Shown: piece after piece, positions 55,506 through 64,000 of the stretch | How the letters are laid out: the number at the start of each line of letters is the position of its first letter | How positions within the stretch are numbered: position 1 is the stretch's first letter | Assembly (NCBI RefSeq): GCF_010977575.1 | Contig: NZ_CP048812.1 | Location: 2,232,001 to 2,296,000 of the forward strand | Reading direction: 5' to 3' | DNA: 64,000 nt | Origin: Halomonas socia | GTDB lineage: Bacteria; Pseudomonadota; Gammaproteobacteria; Pseudomonadales; Halomonadaceae | Notes under the pieces: model-generated | The model's database searches: none | The model's input: only the letters and a program-made list of their open reading frames with translations | Told to the model about the DNA's origin: nothing | Made by a program: the position numbers and the translations under genes

Positions 55506-55928
55506 TTAGTGCCCATCCGGTGCGTCAGAATGCCAATTGATGACGTTCAATTCTGGAACGCGCGAGAACTCTTTCACATTGCGAGTTACCAGTGGCGCAC
55601 GATGATGCAGTGCGGTGGCAGCGATCAGGGTGTCCATTGGCCCTATGGGCGTGCCTTGACGTTCAAGACTGGCTCGCAGGCTCGCAGCCACGTCGGCGCA
55701 TCCATCGTCGAAGGGCAGTTTCCATACCGATTGCAACAAGGTGTCCAGCGCTTGCAAGCGAGGGCGCGACGCTTCGTCGGGCAATCGGTTTAAGCCGCAC
55801 TTCAGTTCGTATACGACAATGGCCGGAACAGCCAAGTCGGAGGGTTTGAGCGCCAGCATGCGTGTCACTACCTGCGGGTCGCCCCGGAAGTAGTAACTAA
55901 TGGTGTTGCTATCGAGCACTAGCATCAA
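55506..55928 (-). CDS. vapC: VapC-type PIN-domain toxin ribonuclease
   Basis: 140 residues. LVLDSNTISYYFRGDP holds the first acidic residue, VVYELKCGLNRLP the second and GPMDTLIAATALHH the third; LVTRNVKEFSRVPEL is the usual fourth region. PIN toxins cut tRNA or rRNA, with Mg2+ in this acidic pocket. It overlaps the antitoxin stop by 4 bp. Read against the has genes, it is probably an independent insertion. Confidence 0.92.
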   Translation of the reverse strand: MMLVLDSNTISYYFRGDPQVVTRMLALKPSDLAVPAIVVYELKCGLNRLPDEASRPRLQALDTLLQSVWKLPFDDGCADVAASLRASLERQGTPIGPMDTLIAATALHHRAPLVTRNVKEFSRVPELNVINWHSDAPDGH

Positions 55929-56158
55929 AACCCTATTCTTTGCACGTCGTTTGCTGGGTCCTGGGCGGGGGCGTCTTCACGCAGAGGAAAGTCAGGGAAC
56001 TTGCCGGCCAGCGCTCGGCAGGAGTCCGGCCATTGATCATGGGCGTGACGACGGATTAGCTCCGCTACCCAGCGGCTTTTCGACTGACCCGAGGCCTTGG
56101 CCTGTGCATTGACCATCGCTTCCGTGTCTGCATCGAGATATAGCGTGATCTGCGGCAT
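55925..56158 (-). CDS. vapB: VapB-type ribbon-helix-helix antitoxin
   Basis: 77 residues from ATG 56156-56158 (MPQITLYLDADTEAMVNAQA). The beta strand ITLYLD and helices KASGQSKSRWVAELIRRHAH form a CopG/Arc-type DNA-binding fold. The tail (FPDFPLREDAPAQD) should occupy the VapC active site. It likely represses its own promoter, near the AT-rich stretch at 56190-56215 (TATACTGTTG vicinity). Confidence 0.88.
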   Translation of the reverse strand: MPQITLYLDADTEAMVNAQAKASGQSKSRWVAELIRRHAHDQWPDSCRALAGKFPDFPLREDAPAQDPANDVQRIGF

Positions 56159-56263
56159 GGTTTTTCTCCCACTGAAGGGCAGGCAACTCTTCGAAAAGTA
56201 TATGTCCACTTATACTGTTGGGCAATTGCCCGGAGGTATCCCTCTATCGTCGGAGCCAACCTG

Positions 56264-56680
56264 CTAACGGCGGGGAGCCAACCCCGCAGCGCGTAGGTGA
56301 TCGAGCAGTGCTGCGACCAGCGGCATGCTGCTTATCTGATCGGCAGGCACCCAGCGCACCTCGGCGGCGTCATCACCGGCTTGCAGCACACCGCCGATGG
56401 GGCTAGCGGCGAAGTCATGCAGTTCGTAAACGATGTCATCATCCCAGGCCAGCTGTGCCGTCCACAGCCGCTGGCCAACCTCGACGCGCAAGCCCGTCTC
56501 CTCGAACGCCTCGCGAGCGGCGGCGTCACGCAAACTCTCTCCTGGATCGACCTTGCCACCGGGCACCGACCATAAACCCGCTTCGGGCGGGTTAAGGCGT
56601 TTCACCATCAGGATGGCGCCATCCTCGCGCTGAATGACCGCACAAGCCGCTTGTATCGTTCTCGGCACACTGCCCTCCAT
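56264..56680 (-). CDS. Nudix hydrolase (MutT/NUDT1 type)
   Basis: 138 residues from ATG 56678-56680. WSVPGGKVDPGESLRDAA followed by AREAFEETGLRV is the nudix box (G-x5-E-x7-REUxEExGU). WVPADQISSMPLVAALLDHL is the typical C-terminal part of ADP-ribose/8-oxo-dGTP-type members. It cleaves a nucleoside-diphosphate derivative; the substrate is unknown. It lies between vapBC and hasR on the opposite strand to the has genes. Confidence 0.9.
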   Translation of the reverse strand: MEGSVPRTIQAACAVIQREDGAILMVKRLNPPEAGLWSVPGGKVDPGESLRDAAAREAFEETGLRVEVGQRLWTAQLAWDDDIVYELHDFAASPIGGVLQAGDDAAEVRWVPADQISSMPLVAALLDHLRAAGLAPRR

Positions 56681-56803
56681 CGATGCTCGAGCCACCCCGA
56701 GCCAAACCTACCCCTAGCGTAACGCCGACACGCTCCCCGCTGCGCCACTATTTCAGCCAATGTTTCGCGAATCGTTGAGGAACCCCTCTGCTTCGGACGT
56801 TAT

Positions 56804-56828
56804 TTGAATGAGAAGCACAATCATTCAA
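56804..56828 (+). promoter_or_regulatory. Perfect 8-bp palindrome upstream of hasR
   Basis: TTGAATGA (56804-56811) and TCATTCAA (56821-56828) pair exactly across 9 bp, 28 bp before the hasR start. It may be a Fur-like or other dimer operator, or overlap the HasI-dependent promoter. Confidence 0.45.
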
Positions 56829-56855
56829 TAAATTGTAGTGCGAAGGGGAATTCAC

Positions 56856-59842
56856 ATGCAGCATGAACAGCGGGGGAGGCTACCCGGCGCGGGGAAGGGG
56901 CTCTATCGCAAGATCGCCGAGGTGGTCGGCATCGTCGCGATGCTGGCGATTTTCGTGGCGCTCGTCGGGCTGCGCGAGGCCCATGGGCAAACGGCTGAAA
57001 ACGCCACAATGGCAGGGGCAGGGGATGCCCAGCCGCTCGCCCAGCAGCGTTATCGTTTCGATTTTCCCGAGCAGCCGTTGCTCTACTCGCTGGGCGAGTT
57101 CACCGCCATCACCAATATCTCGGTTCTGCGTCCGGATGCCCGGGCCATCGACGGCATGGCGCCGGCCCTCAGCGGCGAGATGACCGCCGACCAGGCGCTG
57201 CGGGCGCTACTGGCCGGTACCGGGCTCGCCATCGAATACCGCAACGAACGCACCGCCGAACTTGTCGAGCCGCAGCCGGCCACGATGACCACCGTAGGCG
57301 ATCAGGTCGGCCTAAGCACCATGACGGTGTCGGCGGATCGTCAGGACCGGACCTACTATGAGCCGCGCTCGGTCAGCGTGATCACCCGCGAGCGTATCGA
57401 CCGCCTGCCGCCGCGCCATGCCGCCGACATGCTGATCGAGACGCCGGGGGTCTACAGCGCGGTGGATACCCAGGATCCCGCGCTGTCGGTGAATATTCGC
57501 GGCATGCAGGACTTCGGTCGCGTCAACACCATGATCGATGGCATGCGCCAGAACTTCAATGAGGTCGGTCATCAGCAGCGCAACGGCAGTCTCTACGTCG
57601 ATTCCGAGCTGCTCAGCGAGGTGGTGGTCTCCAAGGGGCCCACGTCCGATGTGTATGGTGCGGGTGCCATCGCCGGTAGTGCCAATTTTCGTACGTTGGA
57701 CTATGACGACATCATCATGGATGACAACGATGTCGGCGTGCGCTTGAGGGCCAATACCGGCCTGGGCGGCGAAGGTAACGGGGTCAACTTTATCGGCAGT
57801 CTGGCGGTGGCCGGGCGCTTCGGTGACGATCGTCTGGAGTTGCTGGGGGCGAGGACGCGGCGCAGCCTGGGCGAGTACATGCCGGGCCGGCGGGGGAGAG
57901 CTTCGACTGGCTGATGGTCGGAGTGCAGGACGGCTTCGAAGGGCGCGACAATGAACAAGTCGTCGACCGTGTCAAGTTCACCGACCAGACCCAGGAGTCC
58001 AACCTGTTCAAGGCGCGGCTCAATCTGACCCCTGATCAGGCGCTGCAGTTCACCTACCTGGATACCGATATCTCCTACAACAACGTCTCCGATCGCCGGG
58101 TCACCAACCCCAGCGACGGTAGCGTGCGCGATGGCGACGAGGCGTGGCAGCAGTACGGCAATGCCGAGGCGGCTTCGCAGTCCATCGGCCTGGACTATAC
58201 CTTCAACCCCGACTCCAACTGGATCGATCTGGAAGCCAGAGTCTACCGCGTCTCCACCGATAACGAGCGCTATACCCGGGAAGGACGGCCGGTAATCACT
58301 GACGGTATCAACATGACTGAGGAAGCATGGCGTACAGGACGATGCGACCAAGTACCCTTTCCAGATAACTGGCAAAGTGAATGCGAGGCCGGGCTGGGTT
58401 CCAACGCAGTAACCAATATCACTACTTATGGCTTGGCGCTGGAAAATACCGCGCGCTTCACATTGGGTGGTGTCGACGGATTCCGCTTCAATCACGGTAT
58501 CGAGTACTTCCAGGACCGCGGTGACTCCAATACTGAATACGACCGGCAAGGTACCGCCATCACGATGGCGGAAAATACTCTGCAACCCAATGGAAGACGC
58601 AGCATCGCCAGCGCATTCGGCAATCTGGTATGGGAAAACGACACCTGGACACTGGGTGGAGGCCTGCGCTACGACTACTACCGACTCAAGGGCGATACCC
58701 GCGTGCCGGGGGTCGAATGGAATTATTCCACACGACAAGAGCAGTTCGATGACTATTTTTCTCCCGATGAGCAACAGATGTTGCGAGATATGGGCCTGTA
58801 TGATCGGTACTACAACCTGAATTGGTTCGCCCCAGGATGGGACCCAGAGTATGGATACTATGAATATGAGATAAATAATCGCGAGGATAAGCTGCTTCCC
58901 ACCTTACAAGCGGCTTACCGTCCCATCAATTGGCTGGAACTGTTTGCCAGTTGGGGCGAGTCCTGGCGCCCGCCGGCGCTGACCGAATCACTGATGGAGG
59001 GCAGTCACCCCGGTGATCCCTTTGCCGTGATGTTCCCCAACCCCTATGCCGAATCCGAGACCTCGCGCAGTTGGGAGGTGGGCTTCAATACCGTTTTTCA
59101 GGATCTGCTGTTTGATAATGATCGTCTGCTGAGCAAGGTGGCCTATTACGACACCCGAGTGGACAACTATCTGATTACCAGCATGGTCAACATTATGCCG
59201 GGACATGTAGCAGGACTGGGTCGAACTATGTTCGTCAATAACCAGGTGCCGATGAACTTCCGTGGCATCGAGCTGGAGTTGGACTACGATGCCCGGCGCT
59301 GGTATACCCGCCTCAACTACACCCATGTACTGGGAGGTGACCAGAACTTCTGCCAATACGCGCGCCCTTTGGGCAGCCACTATCCGCGCCACGATATGCC
59401 CGACGAGGAGGGCAACTATTCGGAACAGCACCAGTGGGCGATCGACAATGGCTATGACTCCTACGAGGACTATCTGGACCAGCAGATAAACTGTGCTGTT
59501 GGAGGAGCAGCCGCGCAGTTTGGCATGAACTCTGCGCGCAACGTGCCGATGGACCGTGGCAGTTGGGTAGTGGGCATGCGTCTGTTCGATGAGAAGCTGG
59601 ATATGGGCACACGGCTCAATTATAGCGCCGAGGGCAAGCCGGAGGACTTCGATTATGCCATCTGGCCGAGCTACACCACTTGGGACCTGTACGCCAGCTA
59701 CCGCATCAATCAGAACGTATTACTGCGTGCCTCGGTGGAGAACCTGCGCGATCAAAACTATGTGACCGGCTATTCGGATATCTTCTCTCGCACCTATGCG
59801 CCGGGGCGCACGGCGATGGCAGGGGTGGAACTGCAGTTCTGA
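56856..59842 (+). pseudogene. hasR: HasR-type TonB-dependent heme/hemophore receptor, frameshifted as assembled
   Basis: The ATG at 56856 follows GAAGGGGAATTCAC. A membrane segment/signal (VVGIVAMLAIFVALVGL) leads to an N-terminal signalling domain (YRFDFPEQPLLYSLGEFTAI) that would contact HasS. The plug has MTVSADRQDRTYYEPRSVSV and LIETPGVYSAVDTQDPALSV. The frame breaks at five G (57893-57897); one more G yields GRRGESFDWLMVGVQDGFEG and joins the rest. The barrel includes the receptor motif YRPINWLELFASWGESWRPP and ends GRTAMAGVELQF. It takes heme from HasA across the outer membrane. All surrounding partners are intact, so an assembly error or phase switching is as likely as loss. Confidence 0.87.
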
Positions 59843-59877
59843 GGCCATGTCGGGTGATCTCGACTTGGCCGAAGGAC

Positions 59878-59899
59878 CATGCCGCCGTATCGCGGCATG
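59878..59899 (+). terminator. Hairpin between hasR and hasA
   Basis: CATGCCGC and GCGGCATG form an 8-bp stem with a 6-nt loop, 35 bp after the hasR stop. No U run follows, so it is more likely a processing or attenuation element that lets hasA be expressed differently from hasR. Confidence 0.4.
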
Positions 59900-59986
59900 G
59901 AAGATGGGGCATGCGATGTCATGTCCAGGAGTGTCCAGCGGATGAGCCGCTGGAGCTGATCAAGTAAAGCAAAAGGAGAATGCATC

Positions 59987-60550
59987 ATGTCTGTTTCCTA
60001 TACATATGATGAGAGCAACTTCCCTCCCATCTTCCCGCCTCCCTCTACCATAGAAGAGCTGCTGGTAGGGTTTGAGGATTTCGGTGTACCAGGAGAGCAT
60101 CCCGATAATACCGGGGGATTCTATACGGACGGCAATCCATCTGGACTGTCCGGTGATACCTACGCATTTTCGATTGATGCTGGAGCGTTTGCCTTCTCGG
60201 CAGTCGGGGATCTCACCTATGATTTCTCCAGCCATACTCTGCACGGGACGCTGGAAGGGTTGACTCTAGGTGGTGGCCTGAACAGTGATGGTACAGTTGA
60301 TAGCGACTTCATCACCTTCACCTTCAACGATCCGCTGGTCGGAGATCTGGCCGATGGTCGCGAGAATGTGGTGCACGACGTGATCTGGGGTCTGATGAAC
60401 GGTTCTGTACAAGGCGCCGACGACAGCGCTGGGACCGGTACCCAGGGCGGCCTGTTGGCGGTGTTGGGTGACATCCTCGATGATGAGATCCCGGCATCCG
60501 TCACTGGTGTGACCGAAGTCAGCGACTTCGACCTGGCCCTGGCTGCCTGA
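59987..60550 (+). CDS. hasA: HasA hemophore
   Basis: 187 residues with AAAGGAG at ideal spacing. No N-terminal signal peptide, as expected of a type I substrate. LTYDFSSHTLHGTLEGLTLG contains the heme-ligand tyrosine (Tyr78) and the conserved HTL motif histidine (His83) of HasA; VVHDVIWGLMNGSVQGADD is another family stretch. The end VSDFDLALAA is the C-terminal export signal recognised by HasD/HasE. Secreted HasA takes heme from host or environmental hemoproteins and delivers it to HasR. Confidence 0.93.
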   Translation: MSVSYTYDESNFPPIFPPPSTIEELLVGFEDFGVPGEHPDNTGGFYTDGNPSGLSGDTYAFSIDAGAFAFSAVGDLTYDFSSHTLHGTLEGLTLGGGLNSDGTVDSDFITFTFNDPLVGDLADGRENVVHDVIWGLMNGSVQGADDSAGTGTQGGLLAVLGDILDDEIPASVTGVTEVSDFDLALAA

Positions 60551-60572
60551 GCATCGCCATATAATAAAAAAA

Positions 60573-60591
60573 GCAAGGGGAAACCCCTTGC
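60573..60591. terminator. Hairpin after hasA
   Basis: GCAAGGGG and CCCCTTGC form an 8-bp stem with loop AAA. The A-run precedes it, so on the plus strand there is no U tail; as a true intrinsic terminator it would serve minus-strand transcripts. On the plus strand it could stabilise hasA mRNA. Confidence 0.55.
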
Positions 60592-60607
60592 CAAGAAAGA
60601 GAAGTAC

Positions 60608-60642
60608 CACCGCGCCACGGGCCTTGCGCCCGGGGCGCGGTG
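60608..60642 (+). terminator. Second GC-rich hairpin in the hasA-hasD gap
   Basis: CACCGCGCC and GGCGCGGTG form a 9-bp stem closing a loop that itself holds GGGC/GCCC. Placed before hasD, it may attenuate the exporter genes relative to hasA, a known pattern in has operons. No clear U tract. Confidence 0.45.
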
Positions 60643-60795
60643 TCTGGGCATTTTCACCACCGCTGGCGCGGTGTCAAGCATAACAACCATATAAATACGC
60701 AAAACGTGACCCGAGATGAGTGGATGACGATTTCATGCGAATCGCCTTGACGGCGGTTCGTTGTGTCTTGACGACTTTTTCGGGGGCCACCAACG

Positions 60796-62571
60796 ATGAA
60801 TCCTTCGCAAGGCCAGCCGCGTAACGAGATTCGCGCCGCCCTGGGCGCCTACCGCGGCGGCTTTCGCAGCGTGGGTACCTTCAGCGCGGTGATCAACCTG
60901 CTGATGCTGGTGCCGCCGCTCTACATGCTGCAGGTCTACGACCGGGTGCTGGCCTCGGGCAATACCACCACGCTGCTGCTGCTGACGCTGATGGCGGTGG
61001 GCCTGCTGGCGCTGATGGGCGCGCTGGAGTACGTGCGCAGCCTGGCGGTGATCCATATCGGCGAGCGGCTCGACGCCCGGCTTGGCGAGCGGGTCTATGG
61101 CGCGGCCTTCGAGCGTGGCCTGGGTGGGCAGGGAGCGCAGGCCGGCCAGGCCACGCGGGATCTCGATTCGCTGCGCCAGTTCATCACCGGCAATGCGGTG
61201 TTCGCTTTCTTCGATGCCCCCTGGTTTCCCCTCTATCTACTGGTGATGTTCCTGTTCCACCCCTGGATCGGCTGCCTGGCGCTGGTCGGGGCGCTGCTGC
61301 TGATCGCCCTGGCGTGGCTCAATGAGCGCCTGTCCCAGCCGCCGCTGCGCGAGGCGGGCGGTTTGTCGGTCCAGGCCAGCGCCAGTGCCGAGGCGCAGCT
61401 GCGTCACGCGGAGGTGATCGAGTCGATGGGCATGCTGGATGCGCTGGCGCGGCGCTGGTCCCGGTTGCACGGTGGCTTCGTGGCCCTGCAGGGCCTAGCC
61501 AGCGAGCGCACGGCGCTGATCACGTCCATTTCCAAGAGCCTGCGGGTGGCGCTGCAGTCGCTGGTGCTGGGGCTGGGCGCCTGGCTGGCGGTGGGCGGTC
61601 AGATCAGCCCGGGAACGATGATCGCCGGCTCGATCCTGATGGGCCGCGTGCTCGGGCCCATCGATCAGGTGATCAGTGCCTGGCGGCAGTGGTCCTCGAC
61701 GCGGCTTGCCTATCAGCGGCTGGTGGCGCTGCTGGAGGCGCATCCGCCACGCCGGCCCGGCATGGAACTGCCGGCGCCGAGCGGTGAATTGACGGTGGAG
61801 CCGCTCAGCGCGGTACCGCCGGGCGGCAAGGTGCCGACGCTGGTGCAGGTCGGCTTCCGGCTGGCGCCGGGCGAGGTGCTCGGCGTGATCGGCCCGTCGG
61901 GCTCCGGCAAGTCGACCCTGGCGCGGCTGCTGGTGGGGGTGTGGACGCCGAGGATTGGCACGGTGCGCCTCGACGGCGCCGAGATCCAGCGCTGGGACAA
62001 GGCCCGTCTGGGGCCGCATCTCGGCTATCTGCCCCAGGAGGTGGAACTGTTCGCCGGCAGCGTCGCGGAGAACATCGCGCGTTTCGCCGAGCCCGATGCC
62101 GACAAGGTGATTGCCGCCGCCAAGGATGCCGGCGTGCACGAGATGATCCTGGCCCTGCCGCAGGGCTACGACACACCGCTGGGCGATGGCGGCCAGGGGC
62201 TGTCCGGTGGGCAGCGCCAGCGCATCGGCCTGGCCAGGGCGATGTATGGCCCACCGGCACTGGTGGTGCTCGACGAACCCAATGCCAACCTCGATGAGGC
62301 CGGCGAGAAGGCCTTGCTGGAGGCACTGGGCCGGCTGCGCGAGCGTGGCGTCACGGTGGTGCTGATCACTCACCGCCCCACTGTGCTCAAGGCCACCACG
62401 CATCTGCTGGTGCTGCGTGAAGGGCGCCTGCACAAGTTCGGGGCGACCCAGGAGGTACTGCAGGCGATTGCCGCGTCGCGTCAGCCGGCGGCGAGTGGCC
62501 CGACGTTGATGGCGCAGAGTCCCTACAGCGTCGAGACGGCCGCCGCGGGTGGCCAGGGAGGGCGTGCATGA
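60796..62571 (+). CDS. hasD: HasD type I secretion ABC exporter
   Basis: 591 residues. Six membrane helices ([20 protein letters not shown] early on) form the exporter transmembrane domain without an N-terminal peptidase. The ATPase has Walker [18 protein letters not shown], the signature [17 protein letters not shown] and Walker [14 protein letters not shown]. It exports HasA through HasE and a TolC-type channel. It overlaps hasE by 4 bp (ATGA). PrtD/AprD protease exporters are close relatives; the adjacent hasA decides the assignment. Confidence 0.94.
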   Translation: MNPSQGQPRNEIRAALGAYRGGFRSVGTFSAVINLLMLVPPLYMLQVYDRVLASGNTTTLLLLTLMAVGLLALMGALEYVRSLAVIHIGERLDARLGERVYGAAFERGLGGQGAQAGQATRDLDSLRQFITGNAVFAFFDAPWFPLYLLVMFLFHPWIGCLALVGALLLIALAWLNERLSQPPLREAGGLSVQASASAEAQLRHAEVIESMGMLDALARRWSRLHGGFVALQGLASERTALITSISKSLRVALQSLVLGLGAWLAVGGQISPGTMIAGSILMGRVLGPIDQVISAWRQWSSTRLAYQRLVALLEAHPPRRPGMELPAPSGELTVEPLSAVPPGGKVPTLVQVGFRLAPGEVLGVIGPSGSGKSTLARLLVGVWTPRIGTVRLDGAEIQRWDKARLGPHLGYLPQEVELFAGSVAENIARFAEPDADKVIAAAKDAGVHEMILALPQGYDTPLGDGGQGLSGGQRQRIGLARAMYGPPALVVLDEPNANLDEAGEKALLEALGRLRERGVTVVLITHRPTVLKATTHLLVLREGRLHKFGATQEVLQAIAASRQPAASGPTLMAQSPYSVETAAAGGQGGRA

Positions 62572-63923
62572 GCACTCTCGACGAGCGCAAGACGCTGCGC
62601 CCCGCGGTGGAGCCGGCGACGCCCGATTGGCAGGCGCTGGCCCTGCGTCGCCAACGCCGGCCGAGGCGCCTCGGTGGCTGGTTGCTGTTGCTGGGGTTTG
62701 TCGGCTTTCTGACCTGGGCGGCGCTGGCGCCGCTGGACAATGGCGTGGCGGTACCGGCCACCGTGGTGGTATCGGGCAACCGTCAGGCGGTGGAGCACCC
62801 TACCGGCGGTATCGTCGAGCGGCTGTGGGTACGCGAGGGCGATAGCGTGACCCGGGGCCAGACGCTGGTCAGCCTGGACGCGACACGGCTGCGAAGCGAG
62901 GCGGATACCTTGAACGTGCAGCACGGTGCCGCGTTTGCCGAAGCCGCGCGCCTCGAGGCCGAGCGCGATGGCCATGAGCGTATCGAGTATCCCGAGTGGT
63001 TGGCGTCCACCGCTGATGTGGAGCTGCTGACCGTGCTGGAGCTGCAGCGACAGCTGTTCGCCAGCCGGCGTGCCGCGCTGCGGTCGGAACTGGGCGGTAT
63101 CGAGGCCAATCTGGCGGGGCAGCGCTCGCTTGCCTCGGGCCTGGAATCCTCGCTGGTGCAGAAACGCATTCGCCTGGAGATGCTGGGCGAGCAGCGCGAC
63201 AACCTGCGCGAGCTGGCCAGCGAGGGCTACATTCCTCGCAACCGGCTGCTCGAGGTCGAGGGCTCGTATGCCCAACTCCAAAGTGACATCGCCGCCGACA
63301 TCGGCACCCTCGAACAGACCCGTCGTCAGATCGACGAGCTGCAACTGCGCACGACCCAGCGCCGCGACGAATATCAGCGCGAGGTCCGGGATGCCCTGGC
63401 CCAGGCTCGCCTGCGCGGGCAGGAGCTGGCCGGACGCCTGGCGACGACGCGCTTCGATCTGGCGCATACGCAGTTGCGGGCACCGATGTCGGGCATCGTG
63501 GTGGGGCTGGCGCTGCATACCGAGGGAGGAGTGGTGCAGCCCGGCGCCTTGCTGATGGAGGTCGTCCCGGAGGGCGAGCCGTTGCTGGTCGAGGGGCAAC
63601 TGCCGGTGGAGCAGGTCGACAGGGTGCATGCCGGCCTGCCGGTGGAACTGATGTTCACGGCCTTCGAGCGCAGCCGCACGCCACGCGTGCCAGGCGAGGT
63701 GGCGCAGGTTTCCGCCGACCGCCTGGTCGACGAGCGCAGTGGCTTGCCGTACTACCGGGTCTACGTGGAAGTGGCGGCGGAGGACTTGCAGGTGCTGGGC
63801 AGCGAGCCGCTGAGGGCGGGCATGCCGGTGGAGGCCTTCGTGCGTACCGGTGAGCGCACCTTGCTCAACTACCTGTTCAAGCCGTTGGTGGATCGGGCGC
63901 GCACCGCCTGGGGGGACGCATGA
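62568..63923 (+). CDS. hasE: HasE type I secretion membrane-fusion protein
   Basis: 451 residues, HlyD family. One N-terminal helix ([20 protein letters not shown]), a lipoyl-like half motif [20 protein letters not shown], two long coiled-coil arms (about residues 110-290; [20 protein letters not shown]) and the second half [20 protein letters not shown] with [20 protein letters not shown]. It links HasD with the outer-membrane channel. The stop overlaps the start of the next gene (ATGATG). Confidence 0.94.
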   Translation: MSTLDERKTLRPAVEPATPDWQALALRRQRRPRRLGGWLLLLGFVGFLTWAALAPLDNGVAVPATVVVSGNRQAVEHPTGGIVERLWVREGDSVTRGQTLVSLDATRLRSEADTLNVQHGAAFAEAARLEAERDGHERIEYPEWLASTADVELLTVLELQRQLFASRRAALRSELGGIEANLAGQRSLASGLESSLVQKRIRLEMLGEQRDNLRELASEGYIPRNRLLEVEGSYAQLQSDIAADIGTLEQTRRQIDELQLRTTQRRDEYQREVRDALAQARLRGQELAGRLATTRFDLAHTQLRAPMSGIVVGLALHTEGGVVQPGALLMEVVPEGEPLLVEGQLPVEQVDRVHAGLPVELMFTAFERSRTPRVPGEVAQVSADRLVDERSGLPYYRVYVEVAAEDLQVLGSEPLRAGMPVEAFVRTGERTLLNYLFKPLVDRARTAWGDA

Positions 63924-64000
63924 TGGATACGCTGGTTTGCCGCTTGTTCGCCACCTGGCTGCTGGTGGCGGGGAGCGGACTGCTGGCCATGCCTGCCATG
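63920..64000 (+). CDS. Start of a probable TolC/HasF-type outer-membrane channel gene (cut by window edge)
   Basis: Only 27 codons are visible ([20 protein letters not shown] onward), an apparent signal peptide. The overlap with hasE suggests the third export component, as in has/prt operons. Identity is inferred only from position. Confidence 0.5.
   Translation, partial: MMDTLVCRLFATWLLVAGSGLLAMPAM

Noticed and set aside
60573..60591. Classical intrinsic terminator for hasA
   Set aside because: The hairpin is real, but the A/T run lies before it on the plus strand, so it does not fit a plus-strand terminator. I listed it only as a hairpin.
1..64000. CRISPR array, tRNA, rRNA or prophage
   Set aside because: No regularly spaced repeats, tRNA-like cloverleaf or phage structural genes were seen. 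The absence of tRNAs is from reading only, without a covariance scan.

Overview
The window looks like a chromosome segment of a moderately high-GC gammaproteobacterium, most likely a halomonad. This rests on the recCBD operon, the serine-recombinase and IS types, the HasA hemophore locus and the short 'gcgactgaagtcgc' palindromic repeats, and it is an inference. No rRNA, tRNA or CRISPR array was seen.

Layout. (1) 1-11.8 kb is a visibly AT-rich catabolic island. On the minus strand it holds a hydantoinase/dihydropyrimidinase-like enzyme (cut by the window edge), a tripartite tricarboxylate transporter (TctB, TctA, TctC) split by an ISL3-family insertion sequence with a clean 8-bp target duplication, a DapA-like aldolase/deaminase, and a three-subunit DadA/HcnB/HcnA-type amine or imino-acid dehydrogenase. 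On the plus strand are a DUF6282 metal-dependent hydrolase and an AllE-like ureidoglycine aminohydrolase. An EamA/TauD deletion scar ends the island. (2) 12030-19035 is a Tn402/Tn5053-type transposon bounded by 25-bp inverted repeats. tniA and tniB are broken, tniQ and tniR are intact, and the passenger genes are wrecked (one has an internal stop, two are cut beside an IS30 element). An istB stub of an IS21-type element lies just outside the right end. (3) 19.7-29.4 kb: a glycoside-hydrolase-like protein, a five-gene peptide-type ABC importer, a frameshifted LysR regulator and a lactonase-type metallo-hydrolase. A decayed copy of the same ISL3 element follows. (4) 30.0-40.0 kb: recC-recB-recD. 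(5) 40.1-47.3 kb: a TonB receptor, a DUF4213/DUF364 protein, a DUF1971 cupin and a FecBCD-type ABC importer, with a divergent Crp/Fnr regulator and a good Fur-box candidate. (6) 47.4-53.1 kb: dgt, an MbcA/Xre-RES toxin-antitoxin pair with a frameshifted toxin, a LysR/EamA pair, a 265-bp structured inverted-repeat element and ogt. (7) 53.2-64 kb: a Has heme-acquisition locus (hasI sigma factor, hasS anti-sigma, heme oxygenase, hasR receptor, hasA hemophore, hasD/E type I exporter, start of a TolC-like gene), interrupted by a vapBC pair and a nudix gene.

How it works together. HasA should be exported by HasD/HasE/TolC, capture heme and deliver it to HasR. Loaded HasR would signal through its N-terminal domain to HasS and HasI, and the heme oxygenase would release iron. 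The second TonB/ABC cluster probably imports another chelate. The 5' island looks like uptake and oxidation of a nitrogenous organic acid.

A recurring oddity: five frameshifts (tctA, the dapA-like gene, the LysR gene twice, hasR) each fall on a run of four or five G/C bases where one more base restores the family reading frame. That pattern suggests homopolymer under-calling in the assembly rather than independent gene deaths.
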